Shown here: one piece after another, positions 22,589 to 31,435 of the stretch
Layout of the letters: each line of letters opens with the position of its first letter
Position numbering within the stretch: the stretch's first letter is position 1
Origin: Chloroflexota bacterium
GTDB lineage: Bacteria > Chloroflexota > Ktedonobacteria > Ktedonobacterales > Ktedonobacteraceae
Direction: 5' to 3'
Assembly: GCA_902812455.1 (NCBI GenBank)
Contig: CADDZH010000033.1
Location: 1-46,616 of the forward strand
DNA length: 46,616 nt
The notes under the pieces: model-generated
The model's input: the letters and a program-made list of their open reading frames with translations, nothing else
Database searches by the model: none
Told to the model about the DNA's origin: nothing
Made by a program: the position numbers and the translations under genes

Positions 22589-25474
22589 ATGGCGGGCAGC
22601 GATCAGGATAAACAGGCCGGTGGAAAGCGCGAGCGCGTGGTGCCGGGCATCATGCGGGGGAAATCCCGGGTGAGCAAAGTCGTTGGGAATGTTGGTCTAA
22701 GCTCGCGCCGTAATCGCTTCGAGCAGCGCTCCAGCAGTTCACCGGCGAGACAAAGCTCTCGCAGTTCTTCCGCGGCACGAGGCAGCCGGGGAGGAGCGAA
22801 AAAAGGCTCCTCCGCTAAGCGACCTCCGTCCAGAACTGCTTCTCCCGATGGCACAGCAGACTCGCGTGTTATTGCCAGGACACGCAATGCCTGGAATAAT
22901 TTGCCGCCCCATCACCAGCAGCGCATTCTCAGCCTGATCCTGCTGGGGCTTGCCATCCTGCTGTTTGCCTCCCTGACCGTTTTGCGTTCTTCTCCCCTGC
23001 TTAACTTCTTTAGTGGCGCCTTCTTCGTCTTATTCGGCTGGTCTGCCTACCTGCTCGCTCTGGGGCTGATCGCCTTTGCTATAGCTCATTTGATTGAAAG
23101 CATACGCAATGAACGCCTTATTCGCTGGCCGTTTGTGATCGGGTTGATTCTGCTCTGGCTGATCCTGCTTGCCGAGAGCCATTTACTTTTAGGAGGGACG
23201 ACCGGCGGAGTAATTGGCGAACTACTCGCGCGTCCTTTTTTGGGATGGCCCCCGGCTATTGGACACATCGTGCTGATCGGGCTTTTTGGCATTATTACCA
23301 TTCTGACGTTCCGCATCACGCTTGGGCATGTCCTGTATACCTGGCATGCTATAACCCATCTCTTTTCTTTTGGCCGCAATCGAGCAGCGAACGCGAGTCG
23401 AAGCCCGTCGCCTTTTCTCGGCCAGCGCCCGCAGTACAGCCGCTACGGCACTGGATTGCCCCCGTCTTCCGGTGGTGTACCTGGCTCTGCTGATGAAGAT
23501 GAGGATGCCATCGACTTTGAAGCCGATTTTGACGCCGATGACGATCCCCTGAATGACATCAATTTGCATAAGGAGCAGGTGGGCGCTGCCTCACGCGCAT
23601 CCCGTTCTGTCCAGCCACTGGATATCGAAGAACACAAAAATGCAGTGCAGGGCGCGCGCCAGCCGGTATTGCCCTTTAACCAGGCTGCTAGGGCGCCCGA
23701 GGGAAATCTTCCGGCGATGGAGCCGCTGGCCCCTAATCCCCACAAGGCAAACCAGCCAAAAGCTGTGCCTCCAGGAGCAGGCGCGCCAACTGCTTTACCT
23801 GCTGTCGCGTCATCGTGGAAATTGCCCGATATTTCCCTGCTCAATAATCCTGAAGATGTCAAGCTACACATGCTGGGCGATGATACGGCAGCGCTGGCCA
23901 AAATCATCTACGATACCTTGCGCAGCTTCCGTGTCGAGGCAGAGGTAAGGCCGGAGGACATCAGTATTGGCCCGACGGTAATCCGCTTTGGCATACGCCC
24001 AACCGGCAAGCCAGCAACGAAGCCAGATGAGAAGGGCAAGCCAGTCCCTATAAAAGATGCGGGCGGGAACATCGTTTATGAGCAGCGCACGCGCGTCAGC
24101 CGTATCATGGCGCTGCAAAGCGACCTTGCCCTGGTGCTTGAGGCCAAATCCATCCGCATGGAGGCGCCGGTGCCTGGCCGCCCTTATGTTGGCGTCGAGA
24201 TTCCCAACAAGAATAGCCGTCTGGTGACGTTGCGCGAGGTGCTGGAGAGCAAAGAATACCAGTCAGCCAGAGCAAAATCGAAACTGGCAATTGCGCTGGG
24301 CAAGGATGTGGCAGGCTCGGTGCGCGTCGGCGACCTGGCGCGCATGCCGCACCTGCTGATTGCCGGCGCCACAGGTGCGGGGAAGTCGGTAAGCCTGAAT
24401 GCGATCATTGCCAGTATCCTGATGCAGGCTACGCCTGACGATGTGCGCCTGGTGCTGATCGATCCCAAGATGGTCGAATTGAACATGTACATGGGCATTC
24501 CTCACCTGCTTGCGCCCGTGGTGACGGAGGTTGAGAAAGTTATCCCGCTGCTGAAGATTGCCATTAACGAGATGGAGAAGCGCTATCGCGTCTTCTCGAA
24601 GCTGGGGGTGCGCAACCTGGATGGCTATCGCAAGCTCCGAGCCGAGAGGATAGCGCATGGCGATACCTCCCTGGAAAATCTGCCTGCTATCGTGATCATC
24701 ATCGACGAGCTGGCAGACTTGATGATGGCCGCACCTGAAGAAATAGAGGGCATGATCTGCCGCCTGGCGCAACTGGCGCGGGCTACAGGCATTCACCTGG
24801 TCATTGCCACCCAGCGTCCTTCGGTCGATGTGATTACAGGCCTGATCAAGGCCAATATTCCGACGCGCATCTCATTTATGGTCAGCTCGGCGGTCGATTC
24901 GCGTACCATCATCGATATGGGTGGCGCGGAGCGCTTGCTGGGGCGCGGCGATATGCTCTATCTCCCGGCTGACGCCGGCAGGCCGGAGCGCATCCAGGGC
25001 GCCTACGTGGCAGATGAAGAAGCAGAACGGCTGATCGCCTACTGGCGGCAGCAGGCGCTTGCACATGCTAGCACAGCAGGTGGAAGTCAGAGCGGGCCAG
25101 GAGCGCAGCAGCAGGCTGTGGTGCCGGGCTGGGAGATCAAGGATCTGCCATCGGATGAATTTGAGCTTGATGATGATCTGCTCGAGCAGGCCGAGGAGGT
25201 GGTACGCGAGTATGGCCGGGCCTCTATTTCGCTCTTGCAGCGCCGTTTGCGTATCGGCTATTCTCGGGCGGCGCGGCTCATTGATTTGCTGGAAGAGCAT
25301 GGGATCATCGGGCACTTTGAGCCGGGTGGGCGCGCCCGCGAAGTACTTGAGAATGGGGGCGCAAACAATGGCGGAGAGGGGCGCACGATGGCCGACGAGG
25401 TTGCGGATATCATGGCAGAAGAGAAGGCCCGCGAAGAGTTTCTGAAGAAGCAGGGACAGGGGACGGAAAGCTGA
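22589..25474 (+). CDS. ftsK: DNA translocase FtsK/SpoIIIE
   Basis: A 961-residue septal DNA pump. Order: basic Ser/Arg-rich N-terminus (1-100), four or more TM helices (about 110-270), acidic/Pro-rich linker (about 300-430), then the motor. Walker A GATGAGKSV is near residue 593 and Walker B IVIIIDELADLM near 700, with ATQRPSVDVITGLIKANIPT as the conserved sensor block. The C-terminal winged-helix gamma domain (RIGYSRAARLIDLLEEHGII, about 890-910) reads KOPS-like sequences. It clears chromosome arms from the division septum. ATG follows AAGGAGG. The stop overlaps the next start by one base (TGATG). Confidence 0.95.
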   Translation: MAGSDQDKQAGGKRERVVPGIMRGKSRVSKVVGNVGLSSRRNRFEQRSSSSPARQSSRSSSAARGSRGGAKKGSSAKRPPSRTASPDGTADSRVIARTRNAWNNLPPHHQQRILSLILLGLAILLFASLTVLRSSPLLNFFSGAFFVLFGWSAYLLALGLIAFAIAHLIESIRNERLIRWPFVIGLILLWLILLAESHLLLGGTTGGVIGELLARPFLGWPPAIGHIVLIGLFGIITILTFRITLGHVLYTWHAITHLFSFGRNRAANASRSPSPFLGQRPQYSRYGTGLPPSSGGVPGSADEDEDAIDFEADFDADDDPLNDINLHKEQVGAASRASRSVQPLDIEEHKNAVQGARQPVLPFNQAARAPEGNLPAMEPLAPNPHKANQPKAVPPGAGAPTALPAVASSWKLPDISLLNNPEDVKLHMLGDDTAALAKIIYDTLRSFRVEAEVRPEDISIGPTVIRFGIRPTGKPATKPDEKGKPVPIKDAGGNIVYEQRTRVSRIMALQSDLALVLEAKSIRMEAPVPGRPYVGVEIPNKNSRLVTLREVLESKEYQSARAKSKLAIALGKDVAGSVRVGDLARMPHLLIAGATGAGKSVSLNAIIASILMQATPDDVRLVLIDPKMVELNMYMGIPHLLAPVVTEVEKVIPLLKIAINEMEKRYRVFSKLGVRNLDGYRKLRAERIAHGDTSLENLPAIVIIIDELADLMMAAPEEIEGMICRLAQLARATGIHLVIATQRPSVDVITGLIKANIPTRISFMVSSAVDSRTIIDMGGAERLLGRGDMLYLPADAGRPERIQGAYVADEEAERLIAYWRQQALAHASTAGGSQSGPGAQQQAVVPGWEIKDLPSDEFELDDDLLEQAEEVVREYGRASISLLQRRLRIGYSRAARLIDLLEEHGIIGHFEPGGRAREVLENGGANNGGEGRTMADEVADIMAEEKAREEFLKKQGQGTES

Positions 25475-25890
25475 TGAATATTATTGTTTTCCTGCACGGC
25501 TGGAATATGCTTCTGGTGCTTGCTGCAGGGCTGATTACCGGCATATGGGGACTTATTCTTTACTTCAGGAAGAAAACCGATAGAATCCAGCCATCCTGGC
25601 GCATCGCTCTGATTGTAACGGCTATTCTAGGCCTGTTGCAGGGAGTGTTCGGGGTGATCATGCTGCTGGGAGGTCTCAGGCCGGGAAGCCCCAGCGATTC
25701 TCTCTATTATTTGCACTATGTCTATGGTGGGATCGTGGCGCTGGTCATTCCCGTTGCTATCACTTATGCGACAGGCGGTAAGAATATACGTAGGGATGTG
25801 CTGATCTACAGTCTTGCCGCGCTAATTCTTTTTGCGGCCGGATTCCGGGCCTGGATGACCGGCCCACCATTCTGGCCATGGGTGCCATGA
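25474..25890 (+). CDS. Four-helix membrane protein of unknown function
   Basis: A 138-residue integral membrane protein with four hydrophobic helices (about 8-30, 43-67, 82-100, 108-126) and short loops. No conserved catalytic motif. The start ATG shares one base with the ftsK stop, which implies translational coupling, so a link to division or to FtsK placement is possible but unproven. It ends in an aromatic/Pro-rich tail (TGPPFWPWVP). Confidence 0.7.
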   Translation: MNIIVFLHGWNMLLVLAAGLITGIWGLILYFRKKTDRIQPSWRIALIVTAILGLLQGVFGVIMLLGGLRPGSPSDSLYYLHYVYGGIVALVIPVAITYATGGKNIRRDVLIYSLAALILFAAGFRAWMTGPPFWPWVP

Positions 25891-25957
25891 TGGTGGGGCC
25901 GGATTGAGGACTGATAATGAAATTTGACAATCAAGATCGGCAAAGCCACTCTCTGAC

Positions 25958-26054
25958 ATGTCATGCTGAGCGAGTGCAGCCCAGCCCTGAACGCCGTGAA
26001 GGGGAAGCATCTGCTACCGATCGGCAGAGATCCTTCGCTTCGCTCAGGATGACA
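25958..26054. repeat. Palindromic repeat, family A (copy 1)
   Basis: CATGTCATGCTGAGCGAG ... GATCCTTCGCTTCGCTCAGG, then ATGACA: inverted ends enclosing a variable middle that contains CCCTGAACGCCGTGAAGGGG. Other copies: 28811-28885, 32912-32989, 36721-36847. Confidence 0.7.
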
Positions 26055-26110
26055 ATCCAAAGGTTCCTTATTTTGTTAATGTTGATTATCATACCCTGAT
26101 CGGAGCTACT

Positions 26111-27442
26111 ATGAAAGCGTCCTTTATTCACCTGGCGGACACACACCTCGGCTATGAGCAGTATGGGGTGCGTGAGCGCTTTAATGATTTCAGCCGCACG
26201 TTCTGGGAGATCATGGATGAGGCGGCCAATCGACCCGTCGATTTTGTAGTGATCGCCGGAGATTTATTCAATAAACGAGCTATTGATGCGCTCACCCTGA
26301 TCCATGCCATAGAGGGGCTGAAGAAGCTCAAGGCGAAGGGAATCCCGGTGATTGCCATCGAGGGGAACCACGACCGCAGCTATTATCGCGACGGCATTTC
26401 CTGGCTGCAATTCCTGTGCCACCAGGAGTATCTGATCCTGCTCAACCCGCTCATGCGTGATGGCGCGCCGGTGCTCTCCGCATGGGAGCCGGAGACGATG
26501 CTGGGTTCGCACATTGACTTGCTTGGTGGGCGCCTGCGCGTCTATGGCTTGCCCTGGCAGGGTGCGGCAACTCTCCGCAGCATGGAGGGGCTGGCGCAGG
26601 CGATGAAGGCCGCTCGCGTCTCAGAAGAGGCGGCAGGGATTGAGTATCGTGTCCTGACAATGCATACGGGTATCGACGGCATTGTCCCGCGCATCCAGGG
26701 ACTGCCCTCGATAGCGCAGTTCCAGCCTCTGCGCCCCTATGTCGATTACCTGGCCCTGGGCCATGTTCACAAGCCCTATGAATTTGATGGCTGGATCTAT
26801 AACCCTGGCTCAACGGAGACATGCAGCGCGGAAGAGGTAAGCTGGACAGAACGTGGCTACTATTTCGTCGAAATTGACACGGATGAGCCAGAGCGGATCA
26901 TCGACCCGGATAAGCACGAGCGCTATCACCATGCCGAAAAGCGCTATTGCAGGCGCCGTCCCTTTGTGCGCTATGAACTGCGCGTGGAGGGACTGAACGA
27001 GCCGGATGCACTCTATGCTCGCCTGGAGGACTACTGCCAGCGCGAAGGACCAAAATACCAGGATGAAGCCCTGCGCCCCCTTGTGCAAATAAGCCTGATT
27101 GGCACGCTGGGCTTCGATGCAGGCTCGCTTGACCAGCCGCGCATGGAGGAGATGGTACGGAACTACTTCCAGCCCCTTTACGCGCGTGTTGACAACAACA
27201 CCAACGACCAGGATTACATCCCTGAAGGCGATGAGCTTGACGGGCGCGATCGCTCGGCATGGCACGAACTGGAACGCCGTGTCTTTGAAGAGCTTGTGGC
27301 CCGCGATAATCGTTACCTGCCGGCAAAAGAGCAATGGGGTGCTGTGCTGGCCGAGCTGAAGCGCATGGCCCTGGAAAAAGATGATCCTGCTGATATCGCC
27401 CAGACTTTACGCGAGAAACGAGCAGAGTTATTAGAGACATAG
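26111..27442 (+). CDS. sbcD: Mre11/SbcD-type DNA repair nuclease
   Basis: A 443-residue calcineurin-like phosphoesterase of the Mre11/SbcD family, the nuclease half of the double-strand-break complex with Rad50/SbcC. All five metal motifs are present: ADTHLGY (9-15), IAGDLFN (48-54), EGNHDRS (84-90), TMHTGIDG, and LGHVHKPYEF. The C-terminal third is charged and would hold the capping domain and the partner-binding region. No sbcC/rad50 gene lies downstream; the next gene is a convergent amidohydrolase. The ATG has a weak CGGAGC site. Confidence 0.85.
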   Translation: MKASFIHLADTHLGYEQYGVRERFNDFSRTFWEIMDEAANRPVDFVVIAGDLFNKRAIDALTLIHAIEGLKKLKAKGIPVIAIEGNHDRSYYRDGISWLQFLCHQEYLILLNPLMRDGAPVLSAWEPETMLGSHIDLLGGRLRVYGLPWQGAATLRSMEGLAQAMKAARVSEEAAGIEYRVLTMHTGIDGIVPRIQGLPSIAQFQPLRPYVDYLALGHVHKPYEFDGWIYNPGSTETCSAEEVSWTERGYYFVEIDTDEPERIIDPDKHERYHHAEKRYCRRRPFVRYELRVEGLNEPDALYARLEDYCQREGPKYQDEALRPLVQISLIGTLGFDAGSLDQPRMEEMVRNYFQPLYARVDNNTNDQDYIPEGDELDGRDRSAWHELERRVFEELVARDNRYLPAKEQWGAVLAELKRMALEKDDPADIAQTLREKRAELLET

Positions 27443-27504
27443 CTGGGCAGGGACAAGCCCTACCCCTACAGGTTACGGCAGGCAGTCGAGGGATAAACCG
27501 GGCG

Positions 27505-28701
27505 TTACTTTAGAAATTCCATCGCGGCACGTGCCAGTACTTCGACGCCCACAGGCAGCGCATCTTCGTCAACGTTGAAGCGCGGGTGGTGATGCGGGTA
27601 GCTTGCTCCCTTCTCCTCGTTTCTGGCGCCAACGATGAAGTAGCAGCCTGGAACCGCATCAAGGAAGTATGCCATATCGTCGCTGGCCGTGGTCATCACC
27701 TCGCGGCCAGAGTCTACCCTGTCCTCGCCAACGGATGCGGTCGCTGCCTTGTGTACAACTTCTGTCACGGCAGGATCATTCGTGCAGGGTGGGCAGCCAT
27801 CGATGATCTGCACATCGCAGGAGCCGCCCATGGCGCTGGCAACGCCACCGGCCACCTCGCCGATGCGGCGCAGCAATTTCTCGCGCTGTTCTTTGCCAAA
27901 GGCCCGCATGGTGCCATGCAGTTCTGCCGTTTGTGGAATGATATTAAAAGCGGTACCCGCCTCGACTCGTCCAACAGTGATCACTGCTGGATCAAACGGC
28001 GAGGTTTCGCGGCTGATCAATGTCTGAAGCGCTGTAATGATGTATGCGGCTATGACAATGGGATCGACCGACATTTCGGGACGAGCTGCATGCCCGCCCT
28101 TGCCCTTCACCGTCAGGACGAACTTATCAGCGCTGGCATAGACGCTGCCTGCTCGCACACCCACGCGCCCAACCGGGTACTCGCTTGCCAGGTGCAAGCC
28201 AATGATCGCATCTACTCCTTGCATTGCACCTTCGTCTATCATAGGCTTCGCCCCGCCGATGCATTCTTCTGCAGGCTGAAAAATAAATTTCACGTTACCG
28301 GCCAGCTCGGATCGCCGCTTGCTCAAGATATCTGCTACCGCGAGCAGGATAGAGGTATGACCGTCATGCCCGCAGGCGTGCATTTTGCCGTCGCTGGTCG
28401 AACGGTAGTCAATATCGTTCATTTCGTAAATGGGCAGGGCATCCATATCGGCGCGGATGGCAATGGTTTTTGCTCCCGCCCTGCCGGCTTCTCCCCGCAG
28501 CAAGCCCACGACGCCGGTTCTGGCAACGCCTGGCTGTACCTGTATGCCAAGCTTGCGCAAACGCTGAGCGACAATATTTGAGGTGCGCACCTCTTCAAAG
28601 GCCAGCTCTGGGTGCTGGTGCAGGTCCCGGCGCGTTGCGATAAGATCGGGCACAAGCTCGTCGATGTCAGATTTGAGTTGATCGGTTTGGGATATAGACA
28701 T
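27505..28701 (-). CDS. M20D amidohydrolase (N-acyl amino acid/hippurate hydrolase type)
   Basis: A 398-residue zinc amidohydrolase of the HipO/AmaA/IAA-conjugate hydrolase group. Visible: ATRRDLHQHPELAFEE, IAIRADMDALPI, KMHACGHDGHTS (metal His/Asp), FQPAEE (catalytic Glu pair), LHLASEYPVG, and a C-terminal YPHHHPRFNVDE metal motif. The expected reaction is hydrolysis of N-acyl or N-benzoyl amino acids. The frame extends to 28752, but ATG 28701 has CAGGAGGAG at good spacing and begins the domain, so it was chosen. Cytoplasmic, no signal peptide. Confidence 0.88.
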   Translation of the reverse strand: MSISQTDQLKSDIDELVPDLIATRRDLHQHPELAFEEVRTSNIVAQRLRKLGIQVQPGVARTGVVGLLRGEAGRAGAKTIAIRADMDALPIYEMNDIDYRSTSDGKMHACGHDGHTSILLAVADILSKRRSELAGNVKFIFQPAEECIGGAKPMIDEGAMQGVDAIIGLHLASEYPVGRVGVRAGSVYASADKFVLTVKGKGGHAARPEMSVDPIVIAAYIITALQTLISRETSPFDPAVITVGRVEAGTAFNIIPQTAELHGTMRAFGKEQREKLLRRIGEVAGGVASAMGGSCDVQIIDGCPPCTNDPAVTEVVHKAATASVGEDRVDSGREVMTTASDDMAYFLDAVPGCYFIVGARNEEKGASYPHHHPRFNVDEDALPVGVEVLARAAMEFLK

Positions 28702-28810
28702 AGCTCCTCCTGGTGATGTAAGGGAAACATGTGCGCAAGAATTTGAGCGCAAGAATCGGATAGATTACGCTATGCTAATATCCTATCATATGGGCAAGAC
28801 CGGTGTGTGG

Positions 28811-28885
28811 CATGTCATGCTGAACGAAGCGAAACATCTGATGTCCATCGATGCAGAGATCCTTCGCTGCGCTCAGGATGACATG
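28811..28885. repeat. Palindromic repeat, family A (copy 2)
   Basis: CATGTCATGCTGAACGAAGC ... GAGATCCTTCGCTGCGCTCA, then GGATGACATG. The ends are imperfect inverses. Located between the divergent amidohydrolase and ada genes. Confidence 0.7.
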
Positions 28886-28978
28886 GCTAGCTTTGTCGTT
28901 AAAAATCATTATCGGCTCCGCTCATAATTGTGTTCAGGATCGTTAATCTGTACCTATGTTTGTTAAGAAAGGCATATC

Positions 28979-30046
28979 ATGATGAATGAAGAACGCTACT
29001 GGCAAGCTGTATTATCGAGAGATCATGCTTCGGATGGCACATTTGTCTATGCTGTGCGTTCCACAGGTGTTTACTGTAATCCCTCGTGCCCATCGCGGCG
29101 GCCCCAGCGCGAGCAGGTAGTGTTCTTTGCTCAGCCGGCAGCAGCCGAGCAAGCCGGTTTTCGTCCCTGCCGGCGCTGTCATCCTGATGAAGCGTCAATA
29201 CTGGAAACGCAGGTGGAGCTGGTACGGCAAGTTTGCTGCTATATCGAGACTCACCTCGAGGAACCACTGACTCTGGCCGCCTTAAGCAATCATGTACATA
29301 TGAGCGCCTATCACCTGCAGCGAGTATTCAAGCGCGTGATGGGCATTACGCCGCGCCAGTATGCCGAAGCTCGCCGCCTGGAGCAGTTCAAGACGCAGCT
29401 CAGGGAAGGAGAATCGGTCACGGGGGCGCTATATGATGCTGGCTATAGCTCCAGCAGTCGCCTGTATGAGCGGGCAAACGCTCAGCTTGGTATGACCCCT
29501 ACAATTTATCGCCGAGGAGGAAAAGGAATGCATATTACCTATACTATTGTTGATTGCCCGCTGGGGCGCTTGCTTGTGGCGGCTACGGAAAAAGGCATTT
29601 GCGCCGTGAGTCTGGGTGATTCCGACGCCATTCTTGAGGCTGCCCTGAAGGAAGAGTATCCAGCCGCTGAGATACGGCGCGATGGGGATGTACTTGATCG
29701 CTGGATCAATGCTATTCTGGATTACCTGAGAGGTAAGCAGCCCAATCTCGACCTGCCCCTGGATGTGCAGGCTACAGCATTCCAGTGGCGTATCTGGCAA
29801 GCATTGCAGGCCATTCCCTATGGCAGCACGCGCTCGTATAGCGAGATTGCGCGAGCTGTGGGCGAGCCTAAAGCAGCTCGAGCTGTTGCGCGTGCCTGCG
29901 CAACAAATCCTGCCGCGCTGGTGATCCCCTGTCATCGTGTTGTGCGCGAGGATGGAAACATTGGTGGCTATCGCTGGGGAGCAGAACGCAAGCGGCGCTT
30001 GCTGGCGCAAGAGAAAGAACACATTGTGAGCTTGCAGCCAAAATAA
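28979..30046 (+). CDS. ada: Ada: methyl-phosphotriester sensor, AraC-type regulator and O6-methylguanine methyltransferase
   Basis: A 355-residue full-length Ada. The N-terminal zinc domain has four Cys (33, 37, 64, 67) in GVYCNPSCPSRRP and FRPCRRCHPDE; Cys33 is the expected acceptor of methyl groups from phosphotriesters. An AraC-type HTH lies at about 75-175 (LTLAALSNHVHMSAYHLQR, then GITPRQYAEARR). The C-terminal alkyltransferase has the active-site PCHRV with Cys318 and the helix YGSTRSYSEIARAVG. It repairs methylated DNA and, once methylated, normally activates its own gene. ATG 28979 or 28982, both after AAAGG. Confidence 0.95.
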   Translation: MMNEERYWQAVLSRDHASDGTFVYAVRSTGVYCNPSCPSRRPQREQVVFFAQPAAAEQAGFRPCRRCHPDEASILETQVELVRQVCCYIETHLEEPLTLAALSNHVHMSAYHLQRVFKRVMGITPRQYAEARRLEQFKTQLREGESVTGALYDAGYSSSSRLYERANAQLGMTPTIYRRGGKGMHITYTIVDCPLGRLLVAATEKGICAVSLGDSDAILEAALKEEYPAAEIRRDGDVLDRWINAILDYLRGKQPNLDLPLDVQATAFQWRIWQALQAIPYGSTRSYSEIARAVGEPKAARAVARACATNPAALVIPCHRVVREDGNIGGYRWGAERKRRLLAQEKEHIVSLQPK

Positions 30047-30142
30047 GTCTTTAACGCTTGCATTGGCTGTAGGAATAGCGCGCTCCCTATGTTACTATAC
30101 TTTTTGTAGCGTTGTATGGCGTGCAAGAACGCGATGTCGGGC

Positions 30143-30290
30143 GCAATGATGAGGATTACCGGCCAGGATCGGCAACAATGTGGAGAGGAGTGGTACGAGG
30201 GCACAAGAACAAGGCCCCCGCGCCACCTCACACCGCCCCTTGCCCTACAGGCGACGACGTCGTTTCCTCGTGACCAAATATGATCGGCAG
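30143..30290. repeat. Palindromic repeat, family B (copy 4)
   Basis: Begins CAATGATGAGGATTACCGGC then CAGGATCGG, the same border as at 3793, contains GGGCACAAGAACAAGGCCCC and CCCCTTGCCCTACAGGCGAC, and ends at TGATCGG just before the ribosome site of the small gene at 30299. No long inverted ends. Confidence 0.55.
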
Positions 30291-30298
30291 AGGAGGGC

Positions 30299-30433
30299 AT
30301 GATGGAAATCATCATCCTGCTCATCATACTTATTCTTTTCGATCTTGCGGCTAACCGTTGGGGAGCCGATAGCAGAGATGGCATCGATAGTCCCGAATGG
30401 GAGCGCAGGCAGGAGTGGCGTGGCTTTCATTGA
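30299..30433 (+). CDS. Small membrane protein, 44 residues
   Basis: A short gene easily missed by size cut-offs. It starts MMEIIILLIILILFDLAANR: one strongly hydrophobic helix (residues 3-18), then a charged tail GADSRDGIDSPEWERRQEW. ATG 30299 sits right after AGAGGAGGG, a good ribosome site at short spacing; ATG 30302 has better spacing. The strict split into TM helix plus an acidic/basic amphipathic tail supports real coding. The function is unknown. It lies 20 bp upstream of the EamA transporter gene on the same strand and may be co-transcribed. Confidence 0.6.
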   Translation: MMEIIILLIILILFDLAANRWGADSRDGIDSPEWERRQEWRGFH

Positions 30434-30452
30434 CTAGATTTGTAGGTATTAC

Positions 30453-31433
30453 ATGGAGCATAGCTATCAGACCAGGAGCACATTAAACGAAGCCGGGGTA
30501 CACGCAAATGTAAAAGAAGAATTGACAAAGGAAGCGTTGGAGGATGTTACAAAGACGCCAGGAGTAACGAAGGGCAATCCTCTTCTCGTACTCCTCTCAT
30601 TGCTTGCTCTCTACCTGATCTGGGGCATGACCTACCTGGCAATGCGCATTGGATTGGAGGGTTTCCCTCCCTTCCTGCTTGCCTCCATGCGTTTCTTGAT
30701 CGCCGGTTCTCTCCTTTATACAGTCTTGCGCTTACGTGGCGCTCCCGCTCCCACTCGCTCGCAGTGGATTGGCTCGGCTATCATTGGAGCATTATTACTG
30801 GCCGGTAGCAATGGGGGCGTCATTTACTCCGAGCAATGGGTTGCTTCTGGCCTGGCCGCAGTGGGATTAGCGGTAGTGCCGCTCTGGACGGCGCTTTTTG
30901 CCGGGCTGTGGGAGCGCTGGCCAACTCGAAGAGAGGCCTTGGGATTGGTCGTTGGCTTTGTGGGCGTCGTACTTCTGAACCTGGGGCATGGCCTGTGGGC
31001 GAATCCCCAGGGAGCAATAGCGCTGCTGATCGCTCCCATTTGCTGGTCGCTCGGCTCGATATGGAGCCGCCATATCTCGCTGCCTGCTGGCATGATGTCC
31101 AGCGCAACGGAAATGCTGGCGGGTGGCAGTATTCTGATGATCATGAGCCTGGGGTTCCGCGAGAGAACGCCGAACCTGATGGTATGGCCATCGCTGCTGG
31201 CCCTTGCTTTCCTGATCGTTTTTGGCTCCCTGGTTGCCTTTAGCGCCTACGGTTACTTGCTGCGGCATGTACGCCCGGCGCTCGCCACGAGCTACGCCTA
31301 TGTCAATCCGCTGGTCGCGGTAGGATTGGGCGCATTGCTGGCAAGCGAGCAACTCACGCCACTAGAAATGCTGGCAATTGCGGTGATTCTGACGGGGGTT
31401 GGGCTAGTCTCGCTGGGCCGAAGGAGAGGATAA
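30453..31433 (+). CDS. EamA/DMT-family transporter
   Basis: A 326-residue drug/metabolite transporter with ten predicted TM helices arranged as two EamA repeats (about 45-175 and 185-322). Typical motifs are LIWGMTYLAMRIGLEGFPPF and the end of repeat two, AYVNPLVAVGLGALLASEQL, followed by ILTGVGLVSLGRR. The family exports small metabolites or amino acids; the substrate is unknown. A 40-residue charged cytoplasmic N-terminus is longer than usual. The stop is 2 bp from that of the convergent ychF. Confidence 0.85.
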   Translation: MEHSYQTRSTLNEAGVHANVKEELTKEALEDVTKTPGVTKGNPLLVLLSLLALYLIWGMTYLAMRIGLEGFPPFLLASMRFLIAGSLLYTVLRLRGAPAPTRSQWIGSAIIGALLLAGSNGGVIYSEQWVASGLAAVGLAVVPLWTALFAGLWERWPTRREALGLVVGFVGVVLLNLGHGLWANPQGAIALLIAPICWSLGSIWSRHISLPAGMMSSATEMLAGGSILMIMSLGFRERTPNLMVWPSLLALAFLIVFGSLVAFSAYGYLLRHVRPALATSYAYVNPLVAVGLGALLASEQLTPLEMLAIAVILTGVGLVSLGRRRG

Positions 31434-31435
31434 GG

